This document shows positions 25,908 through 39,500 of a DNA stretch of 64,000 nt, in pieces. The first letter of the stretch is position 1, and each line of letters begins with the position of its first letter. Made by a program: the position numbers and the translations under genes. This stretch comes from Adineta vaga. Taxonomy: Eukaryota > Rotifera. The notes beneath the pieces were generated by a model, which had not been told where the DNA came from, searched no databases, and saw only the letters and a list, made by a program, of their open reading frames with translations. Location: the NCBI GenBank assembly GCA_021613535.1, contig CP075492.1:8432001-8496000 (forward strand), read 5' to 3'.

Positions 25908-28745
25908 TGTATTATAAAATGGAGAAATCTAATCTTTTCAATTAATGAACAAGTTGATTGTCAATAATTGTTGAATACAAATCAAATGTTTGTACGGTAT
26001 TATTCTACGTTACTCCTTTTTTTTCTCTTTTCTTGTTCACAGTGAAGGATCACTATCACAGTTGGTTATCTCTAATAGAGAGAAAGAAAAATAAATCATA
26101 AGTGCTAAAGAAACTAAAAGAAGATAAGAGAACTACCAAATCTACTATTCAAATATTAAACTCATCAATTCAAAATTAAATTTGAAATAAATATTTTATA
26201 TGATCATTAAAATTGAGAAAGAGAGAGAGAAAACTGAATTAAAATGTGTGACAATAAAAAAAAGCATCAATCGTTACTCTTACACTCCCTTCCATTTATA
26301 CTCCTCGTAGCCGAGAGAAGGTAAGCATTGGCATAGACGGTATAAAATCACTCAATGTTCTATTCAAATTCTACCGAATAGAAAGGAAGGGAGAGAGAGA
26401 GAGAAAAATACTTACATCGTGCATACAGGGTTTTTTTCTTTTTCTTTTCCTCGTAGCAACTATATGAAAAAAAAATTATTCTTACTGTCGACCTGTATGT
26501 ACATTAATATGAATGGCACAATGCATCATGATCGATATATGTCATTTTTTTTATTCTTTATAAACCAGGAGAGTAAATATGAGAATATGCAAATCGTCAA
26601 AAAATGACATTTTCATATGAAAAGAAGAAGAAGAAGAATTGAGGACAATGTCCAGAAAAATATAAATGAATTATTAAAATATAATATCTAAACCTATTTT
26701 CTTTTTTATTTTGACAGATGGTTTATCGTATGAATAAATTTAATCAAGAAAGTTTAACGTAAGCTATTTCATCATTTGTGTAAGCCGATTTGGTCTCTAT
26801 TCTATGAGGAACTTCAATAAAGCACAACGCTGAAATTTTGCGTATATTATAAATTTCAATGGGGCATCCGTTTATCGATAGAGTGATATCAGAGACAAGA
26901 CACCACATGTTGTCGACTATTAGAAAGTAATTCCGGCTCATTCTATCCTTATTGCAACCGATCATACTTGATAGAAAGAAGGGAAAAATTGACAATTATC
27001 AATCGAAGTATTCACAAGAGTACACTCGATAACATATCTATTTGACGATGTAAGAACCTTGGTTTTCTTTTATTGATTAGAATCGTTGGATTTGATTCTC
27101 GTATAAACAATAACAATACATAACTGTTTACTACTTAGATCATTATACATATGTATGCTTACATACAACAATTTAATGAATACTAAGAATTGACATATCA
27201 TCGTACATCAAATAAATAAGGTCATGTTGTTGTGATAGAAAAGAACTCTCTGTTGATATGTTATTGTATTAGTACTAACATAGTAGTTCTTATTTTTTTT
27301 TATCTTTATACAATTCTATTTAATATTTTGAAAAAGATTATTTCTGAATATGAAAATGTCAAAAAATAAAGATCAACAGATGGATATTCAGTGGTAATAG
27401 ATAATTTAAACAGAAATCAATTATCACTGTTGCATTCGAGCATATCTTCATTATAAACTTGTTGTTGCTGTTGTTGTTATTTTCTATTCCTCATTCCATT
27501 TGTTGACATTCTCTTCTTTAAATATCGATTCTTTTCTGTATCTCATCTTAATAATAATAATAATAAAGTCAAAGTCTATCTTATTATTAATCTCGTTTTA
27601 ATTAAGTTACGATAGTTTCAAATTAATTTTTGTATAAATAAAGAAAATGATAAGTTCGATTATGAGCCTAACGAATTTGTTTTTCGTCATCTGACAAATT
27701 TCTTTTCTGCTAATTGATATATGTTCGCTCCGCTACTTAACTGTGAAATATGAAAGAAAAACGAGTGTTGATATATCCTGTCGGTCTCTCGGTGAAAAAT
27801 AACCGAAGAAAAAAAGAAGACAATGTATGATGTACGTCAAAGATGATATCGAGTGATGATAGATGCAATAGAGACACGATCTCAATATATTTAAGCATCA
27901 AATCAAGAAAATACCCGAAGAATTTATTCGTTCGAAATAGGATATGAAGAGGCGTCTCTTTGTTAAAATGATTCTTGTTATTTTCAATATGTTGCCATAT
28001 AGACTATTTTTAAACATAAACATAACTATGTATTGCAATAATATACATATTCTGTGGATATTCCGATCTCTCTAATTGCTTTTTTTTTCTACATATGACA
28101 CTTATCTTTAGATATACTGATATTGACTCTCTCTCTCTCATCTTCTCTCAGGAGACAATGATAGCAACAATTCATTGTTATTATCGAGTAAACATCAATA
28201 TATTTGTTACGAGCAAAACAATTCTTTCTTTTTATGCGTTATTCAAGAAAATTAATAACCAATAGACATATTTTATTTTCATTATCTTATCAGAAATGGT
28301 TTGATCACTATCATCTAATAGCTGATGTACTGCACATGTATATACAATAAATGCCTTAAAGAAATCTATATGCTAAAAAGCTTTCCTTTTCAATCATTCC
28401 CTCTCTCTCTCTCTGCTTCTTGCTCTGTCTCTGTATGTCGCTTTGTTGTTCTAATATAGTCGAGAAGAGAAAGATGCAGTATGACAAAACAATATTCTTT
28501 CTTATTGCTATTCGGTTTAAGTTCTCATTGGCATTTTTTCTCTGCTTTTATTCTTCTTCTTCTTCTTCTTCTTTTTGGTTCTTTATTTGATCAACTATTT
28601 CTGGATAATAACTATTAGATTGATCTATATTATAATTTCTTAACAAAGATAGACCAAAAAAAAAGAAACTCCTGTAATGCTCATTTTAATCATTTATTAT
28701 CATTCCTGAATAGATTTGTAGACAGGTAAATTATTCTAGTTTATT
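25908..28745. other. Intergenic region upstream of rapsyn
   Basis: About 2.8 kb with no supported gene. It contains GA-rich tracts (26217-26232, 26390-26405), an AAG run at about 26623-26637, a TAA run at about 27552-27565 and CT-rich tracts (28130-28140, 28403-28416, 28551-28572). It presumably holds the promoters of the peptide gene and of rapsyn. The short open frames at 26419-26607 and 26744-26995 have no features of real proteins. Confidence 0.45.
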
Positions 28746-30712
28746 ATGGGTCAACGAGTGACTCGTCGACAAGTTGATGAAGGTTTGGAATTGTATGCAA
28801 ACAAGAATTATGATGCGGCAATTAAAAAATGGACTGTTTCATTACAAAAAATGAAAGATAATCGACTTCGATTTTCAACATTAGGTTATTTAGCTGCAGC
28901 ATCACGTGATCGTGGACGAAATAAAGATTATTTGGTCTATGCAGTTCAACAAATTGATATTGCCCATGAAATCGATGATAATAATCTTCGTGCTCAAGCA
29001 TATTTAACATTATCACGTGCAAATGAAATGTTAGCAGATTATTTCAAAGCAGTTAGTTATTCTCGTTCGGCTTTGCAATATTCATCAACAGGAGATTCAA
29101 CACAAGGCTATGCTCTATTAGTTATGGCCGATTCATATATAGGTTTATGTAATTTTTCAAAAGTACTCGAATCTCTTGATAAAGCGTTGAGTATTTCACA
29201 TGAAAAAGAAGATCATCTGATGGAAATTCATGTTTTAAGTACAATGGGAAAAGTTTATCTTGCCTTGAAAGATTTTCCTAAAGCATTATTATATCAACGA
29301 CGAGCACACGAACTTTCTTTATCCTATGCGAATTCTACTGTCGATCAAAATGCTGATCTTAGTTCAAAATTCGTTCGTTTAACAAAATTAAAATTAGCGA
29401 CACCAATGCGATTAATGGGTGATTGTGAAAGTGCAACACGTTCTGTTGACGTAATCAATAATCTAATTATTTCATTAAACTCAAATGAATCATTTGTTTT
29501 CGTTTTCTTCTAGGAAGCTATGCGAGCTGCATCAAGTGTTGGAGATCGACCTGTTCAGGCCAAGTGTCTTGTATGTATTGGTGACATACAACGTTCGCAA
29601 AACAATAATGAGGTAGGTAGGGAGTCATACGTGCAAATAAATACACATAAATACAGAATGATAACGAGCTATCTCCTGGTGTGTATGATACACACGCGCG
29701 CACATATATTGTCATACAATAAACACGTGCTTAGATGATAATGTCTTCTGACTAATATTCTCTTTTTTTATTTCTATATCTCAAGGTCGCATGTAAAAAA
29801 TATGAAGCAGCAATTCCGATGTTACAAGATATGAATGATCGATATAGTTATACACTTGCAATGATTGGTCTTGCTAAAGCTTCTTTAGCATTGAATACAC
29901 AAAAACAAAACGTAAGTATATTTTTTATAGACTAATTATTTTGTTAATTTTTCGATAGTGTCATTATTGTCACCTATAACTCTACATTGGTATTATTCTA
30001 ATGGTAATTTTTATAGAGAGAATATCACAGTTTATCTTGTCTGTCATATAGATACTTTCATGATATTTATTTCATCTATTGTCCTTAACGAAAGATAGAG
30101 GATAAGATCAACTTTAATGATATATTGATTAGACTCTCTAACAAATGAGATAAATATACTTCTTTTTAGACAATGACAGTTAGGCAAAAATGATTGAATA
30201 TCAACTCATTAGTCATACGACCTTGGATTGAATGAGTTTATGATTGCAATAAATAGGTAGATATCGATAAATATTTTTGGAAAATTTAGGTCAATGAAGT
30301 TTTAACAACAGCTTTATCAACAGCTTCAGCTATGGGCAATAAATTGATGCAAGCTCGATGCCATCTTTTGAACGAAAGTATCTTTTTATCAGAAAATCGA
30401 TTAGAAGAAGCACGACACGTTCATGAAACAGCTGAACGTCTTTTTCAAGAAGCTGATCTTATATGTACTGTTTGTCAAAAACCAATGGGTATGCAATCTG
30501 ATCATATTCAAATTTTACCATGTACACATTTTTTTCATCAAAGGTAAACTATTATGAAATTTTTGTTTGTTTCAATAGACTAAATCGAATTTTGTTTGAT
30601 TAGATGTGTAGCAAGTCTATTACAAAAATGGACGCATCAAGCCCAGTCATGTCCAAAATGTCATAAGAATATTTTATTTAATCGAAGTTATGTGGCATTA
30701 GTTTGCTCTTGA
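28746..30712 (+). CDS. RAPSN: Rapsyn (43-kDa receptor-associated protein of the synapse)
   Basis: Six exons: 28746-29450, 29514-29612, 29786-29911, 30290-30543 and 30604-30712 were read in phase; the large first exon is unbroken. The protein begins MGQ, the N-myristoylation signal of rapsyn. Seven or so TPR-like repeats follow, with rapsyn signatures GLELYANKNYDAAIKKWT, QIDIAHEIDD, GDRPVQAKCLVCIGDIQRS and AMGNKLMQARCHLLNESIFL. It ends in a RING-H2: CTVCQKPMG, LPCTHFFHQRC, CPKC. In vertebrates rapsyn anchors acetylcholine receptors at the postsynaptic membrane and has E3 ligase activity. An AATAAA at 30848-30853 lies just inside the convergent HADH 3' end. Exon count excludes any 5' UTR exon: a GTAAAT-like donor at about 28727 suggests a splice just before the start. 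Confidence 0.95.
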
Positions 30713-30847
30713 TGAACAAAAATCTTTTTATTCTTCATATCATCGTCTGAATGTTTGTGTTTTTAGCAAAAAAAGAGAAAAAATTTTGTAAAAATCTACT
30801 TTTAAGTTAAAAATGACGCTAAGGTTTGATGAGCATATTAATCGTAT

Positions 30848-30853
30848 AATAAA
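30848..30853 (+). promoter_or_regulatory. Probable polyadenylation signal of rapsyn
   Basis: An AATAAA hexamer lies 136 bp past the rapsyn stop codon and 16 bp before the HADH stop region on the opposite strand. The two convergent transcripts are therefore likely to overlap at their 3' ends. The motif is short and AT-rich, so its use is inferred. Confidence 0.35.
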
Positions 30854-30868
30854 CTAATGATCATCTGT

Positions 30869-32059
30869 TCATTTGGAATAGTTATAAAAGCCAGCACCAG
30901 TTTTCTTGCCAAATTTACCTTCTCCAACAATTCTATCTAATAATTCACTTGTTTTGAAAGACGGATCATCGGGATAACGTTTTTTCCAGCCATCAACAAT
31001 ATATTTCGAAGTATCTAAACCAACATAATCGAGTAATTCAATTGGTCCCATTGGATAACCAGCACCTAATTTCATAGCTGTATCGATATCTATTGAAAAA
31101 GAAGAAGATGTCATGTAACTACAATCGAAAAACATCTGTCGACAAACTTACCTTCGGCTGTTGCATCACCACGTTCAATCATACGAACAGCTTCAAGAAG
31201 ATATGGTACTAATAAACGATTGACAATAAAACCCGGCGTATCCTAGATACAAGCGAAAATTGACGGACTAGATTTATAACCCAACAAACCTTGCATGATA
31301 CTGTGGCTTTTCCTAATGCTTTACCAAAAGTTAAGAGTGTTTGAAATGTTTCATCACTCGTTGACGATGTACGAATAACTTCAAGTAATTTCATCACCGG
31401 TCTAAAAAATGCTGCGATAAGAAATCATGTTTTACAATTAATTATGATGATTTACACTGGATTAAAGAAGTGAAGACCACCAAATTTATCTTGTCGTTTA
31501 ACATCACGAGCAATTTCTGTAATTGGTAATGATGATGTATTACTTGTTAAAATCGTATGTCTAAAATAAACAATGTTTAAAATAGAATGACATTTTTTGA
31601 AACAAACTTCGGTGCCACTTGATCAATTTGTTGAAATAATTTTTGTTTAACTTCAAGATTTTCTACAATTGCTTCAATGACAACATCTGTCGCTTTGACT
31701 GCTTCATTTATATTTGTAGTTGTTTGAATACGACCTTTGACATCAGCTAGATACTTTTCACCAGCTTGCTGATCTTTATCAAATTTTTTCTTGATCACAC
31801 GTTTCAAGCTAGTTTGAATAATATTTAAACTTTTATCAAGAAATTCTTGTTTTTGATCAACAAGAATCACTTTATGATTTGTTTCAGCAGCAACCTAGAT
31901 TCAATTTTCAATCATGAGAAAAAAAGATCAATTCTATTGCAATAGAAAACTTGCTTGAGCAATACCGGAACCCATTAAACCGCCTCCGATTACAGTTACA
32001 GTTTTAATAGTTCGTCCAAGTGTACTACTTGCTTTACTAGCAATTGTTGAAGCAGCCAT
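30869..32059 (-). CDS. HADH: Short-chain 3-hydroxyacyl-CoA dehydrogenase (HADH)
   Basis: Multi-exon gene starting [12 protein letters not shown] at 32059 and ending GFYNYSK at stop 30869-30871. The NAD-binding Rossmann fingerprint is [15 protein letters not shown], followed by [13 protein letters not shown]. Other family marks are [43 protein letters not shown] and [18 protein letters not shown]. It oxidises 3-hydroxyacyl-CoA to 3-ketoacyl-CoA in mitochondrial beta-oxidation. The N-terminal extension is short and rich in Ser, Thr, Ala and Lys, which suits a minimal mitochondrial targeting peptide, though a peroxisomal or cytosolic form cannot be excluded. The first intron begins with GC (GCAAGT), not GT, splitting IAQ from VAAE in the correct frame. 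The gene converges on rapsyn, and its start lies 150 bp downstream of the IAP stop. Confidence 0.95.
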
Positions 32060-32209
32060 CTGAAAAGAGAATAGGTCATGTATATTTTGTTTTGACCAAT
32101 ACTCTTAAAACGAGTTATTTTCATGGTTTTTTTTGCGTAAGAAAAACAAAACAATATAATTTTACATCGAATAAGATATGAACAAATAAAAATACATGTT
32201 AAGAAATAA

Positions 32210-35200
32210 TCACTGTATAAGAGGTGTATTTGGTGTTCGCATTCGTATTGTAGCTGGTTGGAGACAATGCATGCATCTTCGAAGATGTTCAGGATCTAAT
32301 CGAGCAAAACATTCTCCACATATGGGGAAATGTTGACATGGATTATATTCATGTGTCGCAGTATTTACTGTACAAATAAGACAAGCATTATTGGTCGTTT
32401 CAGATTGTGTTATATTTCGACTGGATGAACGAGAAGAATAGGAATTAATTCGATTTACTGGTGGCCGTTCACTTTTACGTTTAGTTGCACCTATAAAATA
32501 TGTTGATTATAGATAAAAATTTTATTCAATATAAAAGAAATAACTAACCACTTCTATCGAAGACAATACGTTTAATCTTTTGTTTACCATCCATTTCATA
32601 CTTGAGTCGTCCTTGTGGAACTAAAAACAGCATGATGACATATTCGATTTCGTAATCAAAATGTATATTTAACATACTTCTTCCACATTCTAGAATAATT
32701 CGATTGATATAATCAAGACCTCGTACTTTTTGGATAAAATCACAAAGAGGATAAAATGTTGCATGTTCCTCAAATGGACAATCACTAAATTCAATAAAAC
32801 AAAAACATGTAACTATTTCGAGAAATAGAATGGTAATGAAATACCGTGGTTCAAAACTTTGTAATTTATTTCCACAATAATAACAACAGACACTTCCTCC
32901 ACCCATATTGAAAAATCCTGCTTCAGCCATCAATTGATTTGAAAGACGACTACCACTTGGATAGATCCAATCGGATGCAAATGATTGAATACGTTTTTCA
33001 ATATTCGAATATGATGGATATTCAGGATGAAGCATTTGACTTTCCAACTGTAAGAAATCAATAAATGAAATGTCATATTTTACATAGAAAAAAAGAAAAG
33101 GTATGTTATCATACCATAGTCACATTGGGATAAAGTCCACCTGCTTCTCGTCGAACCCATGTACACCAGCAATGATTTTCATCCATTAATAGTCCATTTG
33201 CATGTCGATGTACACGCATCGGTGTCCATGGTTCATCGCCTAATGTTGAACGTGTGACACTAGGTCGTGTACGCATAATATCTTCAAATTGTAATGCAGT
33301 TAAACGTACTTCACACCAGGGACATTGTATGTACGTAGCTTCAGCATTCAGGAAAAATCCGACGTAGGCAAGATGTGCTACATCAACGTTAGCAAATGTT
33401 TTAAGATTTTGTTTTTTAAATGTATCCAAACGATTGGATTCATGAGCGAGTAGTGAACGAACATCTACAGGTGAAGAAATCGCTGGAGAATTTCCAATTA
33501 TTGGGGACATGTCATGTGAACCAGTGTCAGAAGAAATACTATCTGCGGCATGTTCACGTCCTTGTTGCTGCAATACTAACTGTTTAAATGGATTTATTTG
33601 ACTTGCCATCATTGGAGATGTCAATTGACTATAGGCATTAGTAGATACTGGATCTGAACAAGTTTGTGCATTTTCTGTTGTCGATGATTCATGCGATAGT
33701 ACAGGTGGAGGTGGAGAACGTATAGATAGATTACTAGTAATTATTGCTGTTGGAGGTCGAGCAACAGTTTGAAAACCTTCTTCATCTGATGACTCATCGG
33801 AACGATCAGACAGAAAGGGTTCATTAAATATATTTAAAGATGATGGAGATAGAATATCTGTAACAGCTGGTGTTGTTAAGATAGATGAGAAAGAACTCAT
33901 CGTCGTTTGAGTAGATGTTGATGATGATTGCACATCATACGATGCTTGAGTTTGAGGATCTTCTAGGAAAAAACATGGAACTCTGTCACTCTACATCTGA
34001 TAAAAAAGTAAAATAATCTTTACTTGACTGATATCGATCATGAAGAACTTGAGCAATATATTTAACACCTAAGATTTCTTTAATCCATTCACATGTTGGA
34101 TAGAAATGTGCATGTAATTGTGCCATATTATATTGCGGATATTTTTCTTGTCGTGCTTTATCACTGACTGGCAATGAATTTCCACATTGAAAGCATCGCT
34201 TACGTTTTTGTTCTATAGAAAAGAAAATAATTTAAAAATTAACAAGATAATGTAACTATTTTTACCATCTAGAAAGAATCCTGCTTCAGCCATTTCACGG
34301 ATTGAACCATCACCAATCTTATATCGTCTTTGATAGTTTTCAAATGTTTTTATTCGATCAAAAATTGATTGATGCAATGGATATTCAGGAAAACGCTCTC
34401 GATGTGAAATAACAATATTCGCTGGACATTGTGCACGAACAATAAGACAGTCGACGGTGGGTATTGATTGTTGATCATTACCCATAACTGTTGGTGTTTT
34501 TCTAACTGACTGTTTGGTTAAATGACGATGTTGTGACATAATTGACGAACCTAATTTTGGCTCAATAGTTACACCACAATATGCACAACGAATAATTTTC
34601 GTATTTTTATAACGATAAAAACCGCACGCAGCTAATTCTCGACAAAGACGTTGATCAATTTCGGATTGTTTAGTATCATTCGTATTCGAATCCACAAATG
34701 ATAAACCGAGAAGTGTTTCTAAGCGCCATTTTTCATTCACCGTTTGTATATCACCCGTTTTCGTACAATCTATTGCTCGAACTAGTTGACAATCATTTTT
34801 ACGTTTACGATGAGTACCCAATGCTGTCATACCATGACGCCAATCATCGACTTCTAAATCACACATAAAACATTTAACACGTAATTCATCGCCCAGATAA
34901 TAAAATCCAGTATCAGCTAAAGCTTGAGCTGATATTGGAGCATAGCGTGGCCAATTTTCAAATGTTGCTAAACATTCATCAATGTTTCGAGGCTTTTTAT
35001 CCGTATTTTTCGGATCACTAAATGCTTGTGATGTCATGGGATTACGATCACGACGTTCTAAACAATAAGTATTATCTTCGACGAACTTATCAATATCATT
35101 GTGTAATTACCTTGTGTTGATACAGTATGAAAATACCCAGCATTAGCAACAAATTTCCCACCTGCAGTATAAGTTACAAAACGACAAGGAAAGAAGCGTG

Positions 35201-35935
35201 CATGTTCGAGTTGGACAATATTTTCATTCGTAGAACAGATTGCTTCTGACCAATCAACTAATGTATTTCCACAATAGAAACAAGTGACACCATCTTTAGG
35301 ACCTAAAACATTTCAATATGCAAGTTCTTTCTTTTTGTTTTGTTTTCCTTATCTTCAATAAATAAGAACCTGAGAAAAAGAATCCATGTTTTGCCATTGT
35401 TTGTGATGTGACATGTGTATTCTGTGCTGCATTATTTCTATGAGATTGCAAAGCTGGCCAAGATTCAAATGATTGTAAACGTGACGCATATTGACTGAAT
35501 TCAGGTTCTTCAGCGTCATCCCATTGTGGCTGTTGTTGAGATGATAATGGTGTATGAAGATCATCGATATTGGTTCCTGCTTCACATAATAGAAACGAAC
35601 AACGTTTGCCAAGATATGAAACTTTTTTTCGATGTAGCTTTCGAAATTCATTTGGTGCATATTCAGAATTTGTATCGATTGATTCCAGATGGATTTCGAT
35701 ACCACACTGTGGACATACACATTCTGATTGTCGATAAATAAAACCAGCAAGTGCTAAATAACGACGAGTTTCAGACGGAAAATGTGTCAAACTAAAAATG
35801 TGAAAGAGAATAAGTCATGAATATCTTCAGATATTCTGTATGAAATACGCACCTATCGAATGTTTGAAGTCGGTACTGCTCTGACGCGACAAGATGATCA
35901 GTTTCCGATGCATCTAATACAGTTGTCGTTGTCAT
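32210..35935 (-). CDS. Inhibitor-of-apoptosis protein with seven BIR-like repeats and a RING
   Basis: It starts MTTTTVLDAS at 35935 and stops at 32210-32212, with about 10 exons. I count seven BIR-type zinc modules. Their cores are: CPQCGIEI (about 35.7 kb), CFYCGNTLVDW (35.3), CFMCDLEVDDW (34.8), CAYCGVTI (34.6), the module split around 34.2 that ends LHAHFYPTCEW, CPWCEVRL (33.3) and CYYCGNKLQ (32.9). Most have the preceding AGF-like turn (LALAGFIY, ADTGFYYLGD, AEAGFFLDG, AEAGFFNMGG) and a downstream His/Cys. Between BIR6 and BIR7 exons there is a Ser/Pro-rich linker (33.5-33.9 kb). The C-terminal RING reads CLIC, CQHFPICGEC, CMHC. IAPs bind caspases and act as E3 ubiquitin ligases. Typical IAPs carry one to three BIRs, so seven is unusual. 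Some repeats lack the canonical Trp and may be structural only. Confidence 0.88.
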
Positions 35936-36531
35936 TGTTAGCAAACTTCACATATTTTCTAACAATGATCAATTTGTCAAAAAAAAATCTAGAATAAGAA
36001 AATTGATGTTCTTGAAAACGAAAAAGAAAAACAAGTGTCTGAGTATATGTTAATCACAGTAGCTGTTTCTTTTCTTTTCTTTTCTATGTTTTTTTTTGCG
36101 TTCTTTAGATAGAACGTGATAAATACACCATAAGGTTATATTTTCTTTCTGACTAATATTTTCTATATCATTTTAATATAGATATGATATCATTCATTCT
36201 TTTGTGTTTTTTTATTAGTAAACTAATCTAGAAGCACTATTTGTCATTTAATCTATTGATACTTACTCAAAATAAATACTTCGATTTTGTTTTTCGATTG
36301 ATATCTTCGAAATGGGAGAATGCCTTTATCCCTATTGATAATGGTATGTCTTCGATACATATATGTATTCGACAAACATTCAACATTCCGACACGTGATG
36401 TATCATTAAAAAAACAGAATGAAACAATATAAAGATACCGGCGTTCTTTTCCCATGTATTAGAAAAACAAAGTTCGAATAGCAATAAATTCGAAACAACA
36501 ACAAAAAAACGAAGAAAAAAGAAAAGAAAAT
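35936..36531. other. Short intergenic gap, no gene seen
   Basis: About 600 bp between the IAP start and the DDX27 stop. It is AT-rich with T- and A-runs. It should contain the IAP promoter and the DDX27 3' UTR. Overlapping open frames on both strands at 36241-36455 read as shadows of each other and have no features. Confidence 0.4.
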
Positions 36532-39500
36532 TTATCGTTTGCTTTTCTTTGTTGGTGGTGTATATTTCGATCTAGAAGATTCGAAAAAATGTTTTCTTTA
36601 CTCATCATTATTCATTTATTCTTACTTTCGTTGTGGTTTATCACTTGTTAAATCTGTTTGGAAGGAAGATGTATCTCGTGATCGTTTCAATGAATCTATA
36701 TCAATCGCAATCAAATAAAAGATTTATATCTTATCGAATTTCTTCTCACCTTTTCCTTGACGAGATTGAAATTGTGCTACTTTTTGCATTTCAAATTTCA
36801 CTCGATCATCAGCCTAGATAACGAAAATATTCGCTTTCATTTCGACATTCAATTGACGAGAAAAAGACTTCATACTGATTTTGGATTGGCTTTTGTTTTT
36901 TGAATTTGTTCACGTTCTTCTTTGGATAGTTTCTTTTTCTTGCCATTGTAAGAATCAAGACGTAATTTATCTTGTTCTACCATGCGTTCTTTTCGACTTT
37001 GAAACCATTCACGTGTCTGATCAGATGTTGTACTTTTACCTTGTTTTAATTGTTGTTCAGCTCTATCAATCTGAGAAGAAATGTAAGTTATAAATTAAAA
37101 TGATGTTTGCTTTACTTTTGTTTCACAAGATTTTATCATTTTTTCACCATATTCTATTTTGAGAATTTCTTCAATATCTGGCTCAAGTTCTTCAAGCTTA
37201 TTACGAAACATTTGAACAATTTCTTTGAAGAGAAAATAAGTAATTTTCTTCAGAGAAAACAAAAAGAATTGTTAATGTTAGTTACCTTGAGGAATAATTC
37301 GCATTTTAGCTGGAACTTTACATGTTTTTAAAATATCTTTTAACAAATGTCGTTCATTTTCACCCACAAGTGAAATTGATCGTCCTGGAATAAGCAGAAT
37401 TTTTACTTTCGTCTTGATCTTTAATATTCATTTACCTGTTTTTCCAGCACGAGCCGTTCGACCAACTCGATGAATGTAATGTTTAAGTGTATTTGGTAAA
37501 ATAAAATTAATTACCTTGAAAACAAAATTTTTCAATAAATAATCGAAAAAGAAGATCTTTCATCAAAACTGTACCGTTTTCACATTGTCAATATCCAAAC
37601 CACGTGCTGCCAAATCGGTGGCAAGTAAAATATCGATTTCTTCATTTTTAAATCTTTTCAATGTATCCAATCGCTATAAAATATCAACAACGAATATATT
37701 TTCTGACTAATAAGAAAAATAAAGAATTGTGTTTTACTTGAGTTTGAGAAAGATCACCATGTAATTCTCCAATTTTTAATCCAAGTAAACCGAGCATTAC
37801 ATGCATACGATGACATTGTCGTTTTGTTTGTGCAAATACGATAACATGATCATGAAATGTTCGTGTTAATAGAGCAGCAATAATTGCTTCTCGATCACCT
37901 TCACGATGTTCACGAACACGAATGAATTCTTGACGAAGATACGGCGCAACAGAGTGATTATCATCAATGAACAAACGAATTGGACGATTGAGAGAAACTT
38001 GAATAAGATCTTTAATCTAGTTTAATAACAAATGAGTAGAGAATAATAAAAACGTTTGTGTAAAGAAGAAAATAGTACTTGATCAGTCATTGTAGCTGAG
38101 AAAAGCATTGTTTGACGTGTACGTGAACAATTAGTAATAACTTCTTTCATTTGTTCAAAATAATATTCGTCTAACATGCTAAAGAAAAAGGCAAGAAGAA
38201 TGTTATGAAAACAAATCTATTTGAATAAAATTAATTTGAGTACCGATCAGCTTCATCAAGAACTAATATTTCAATATTTTGTAATGTAAATGATGGTGAA
38301 TTATGGATATGATCAATTAAACGACCTGGTGTAGCAATAACAATATCAGGTTGTAAACGTAATGATGCTTCCTGAGATTTCAAATCCAAACCACCTAGAA
38401 TCATTTCAAAACAAACGTCCAATCTGTTCATAATAAACAAGTCAAAAGAAAATCACCTGTCGAAAGACAACAAGTAATATTATGCGCAAATTGTGTTAAT
38501 TGACGGAAGACTTGATGAATTTGAACACATAATTCTCGTGTTGGTGCTAGAACGAGTACACGTGTACAGGGTGCTGTTTGATGAGGTTTATAAAGCAATC
38601 GTTCAAGTATTGGCAATGAAAATGCAATAGTTTTTCCTGAAAAGAAAACAATAGATATAAGATCAACTGAGTTTCTATATTCAAAATAGAAGGAAAAATC
38701 AATTACCAGATCCTGTAACAGCGGAAGCACAAAGATCACGACCAAGAAGAGCGATGGGAACAGTAGCTGCTTGAATAGGTGTCGGTGAATGTAAACCCAT
38801 AGCAGAAAGTGCCTAGAAAAATAGAAAAGAATAAAGATAACATTTTTGAATGTTGATTTACTTTAAGTAATGGTCGAGAAATTTTCATATCAGAAAAAAC
38901 TTGATCAGGATTGAATGGTGGTGATTCTTCGAAGAATTCATCTTTCTAAAACACGAAAATTTCATCAAATGACAACTTTAATCAAAAGAAGACAACTAGT
39001 TTTACTTGTTTATTCTTTCCTGATTTCTTCTTTTTTGCTTCTTTTATTTTCATTTTATCAGCAGCTGATTCTTGTTCCATTTCCATTTCATAAGATTCAT
39101 CTTCAAGATTATCTGTTGATGGTTTTTCTTCTACAACTTCTGATTTTTTTTTCTAAATTCAAATGAAATCTTCCGAAAAACAATCTTCTCAGTAAATAAA
39201 CTTACTGTTTTTCGTCGATTTCGAACTTCTGCAATCTTCGCATCAATCGTTGATAATTGCCCTCTTGCCTTCAATTCATCAATATCATTATAATCTTTTA
39301 CTTTCAACATTCTCCTCTCGTCTGGTTCATCCTGAAAAAACAAAACTATTCGTATAAAAATCAAAATACTTTTGTCTTACCAGAAGAAATTGAAATTGTT
39401 CATTAAAATCCATTGATTTGCCTTTTGTAGCTTGTGCTAATTTATGAGCACGTGGTTTTTCTGTTAATTCTTCATCGTCATCTTCATCCGGTCCATCAAG

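Noticed and set aside
35355-35750. Minus-strand 131-aa frame overlapping the first IAP exon
   Set aside because: It is a frame-shifted shadow of the real BIR-encoding exon at 35296-35790.
36241-37331. Plus-strand frames over the DDX27 3' region
   Set aside because: They lie antisense to verified DDX27 exons and carry only Phe/Leu-rich low-complexity sequence.
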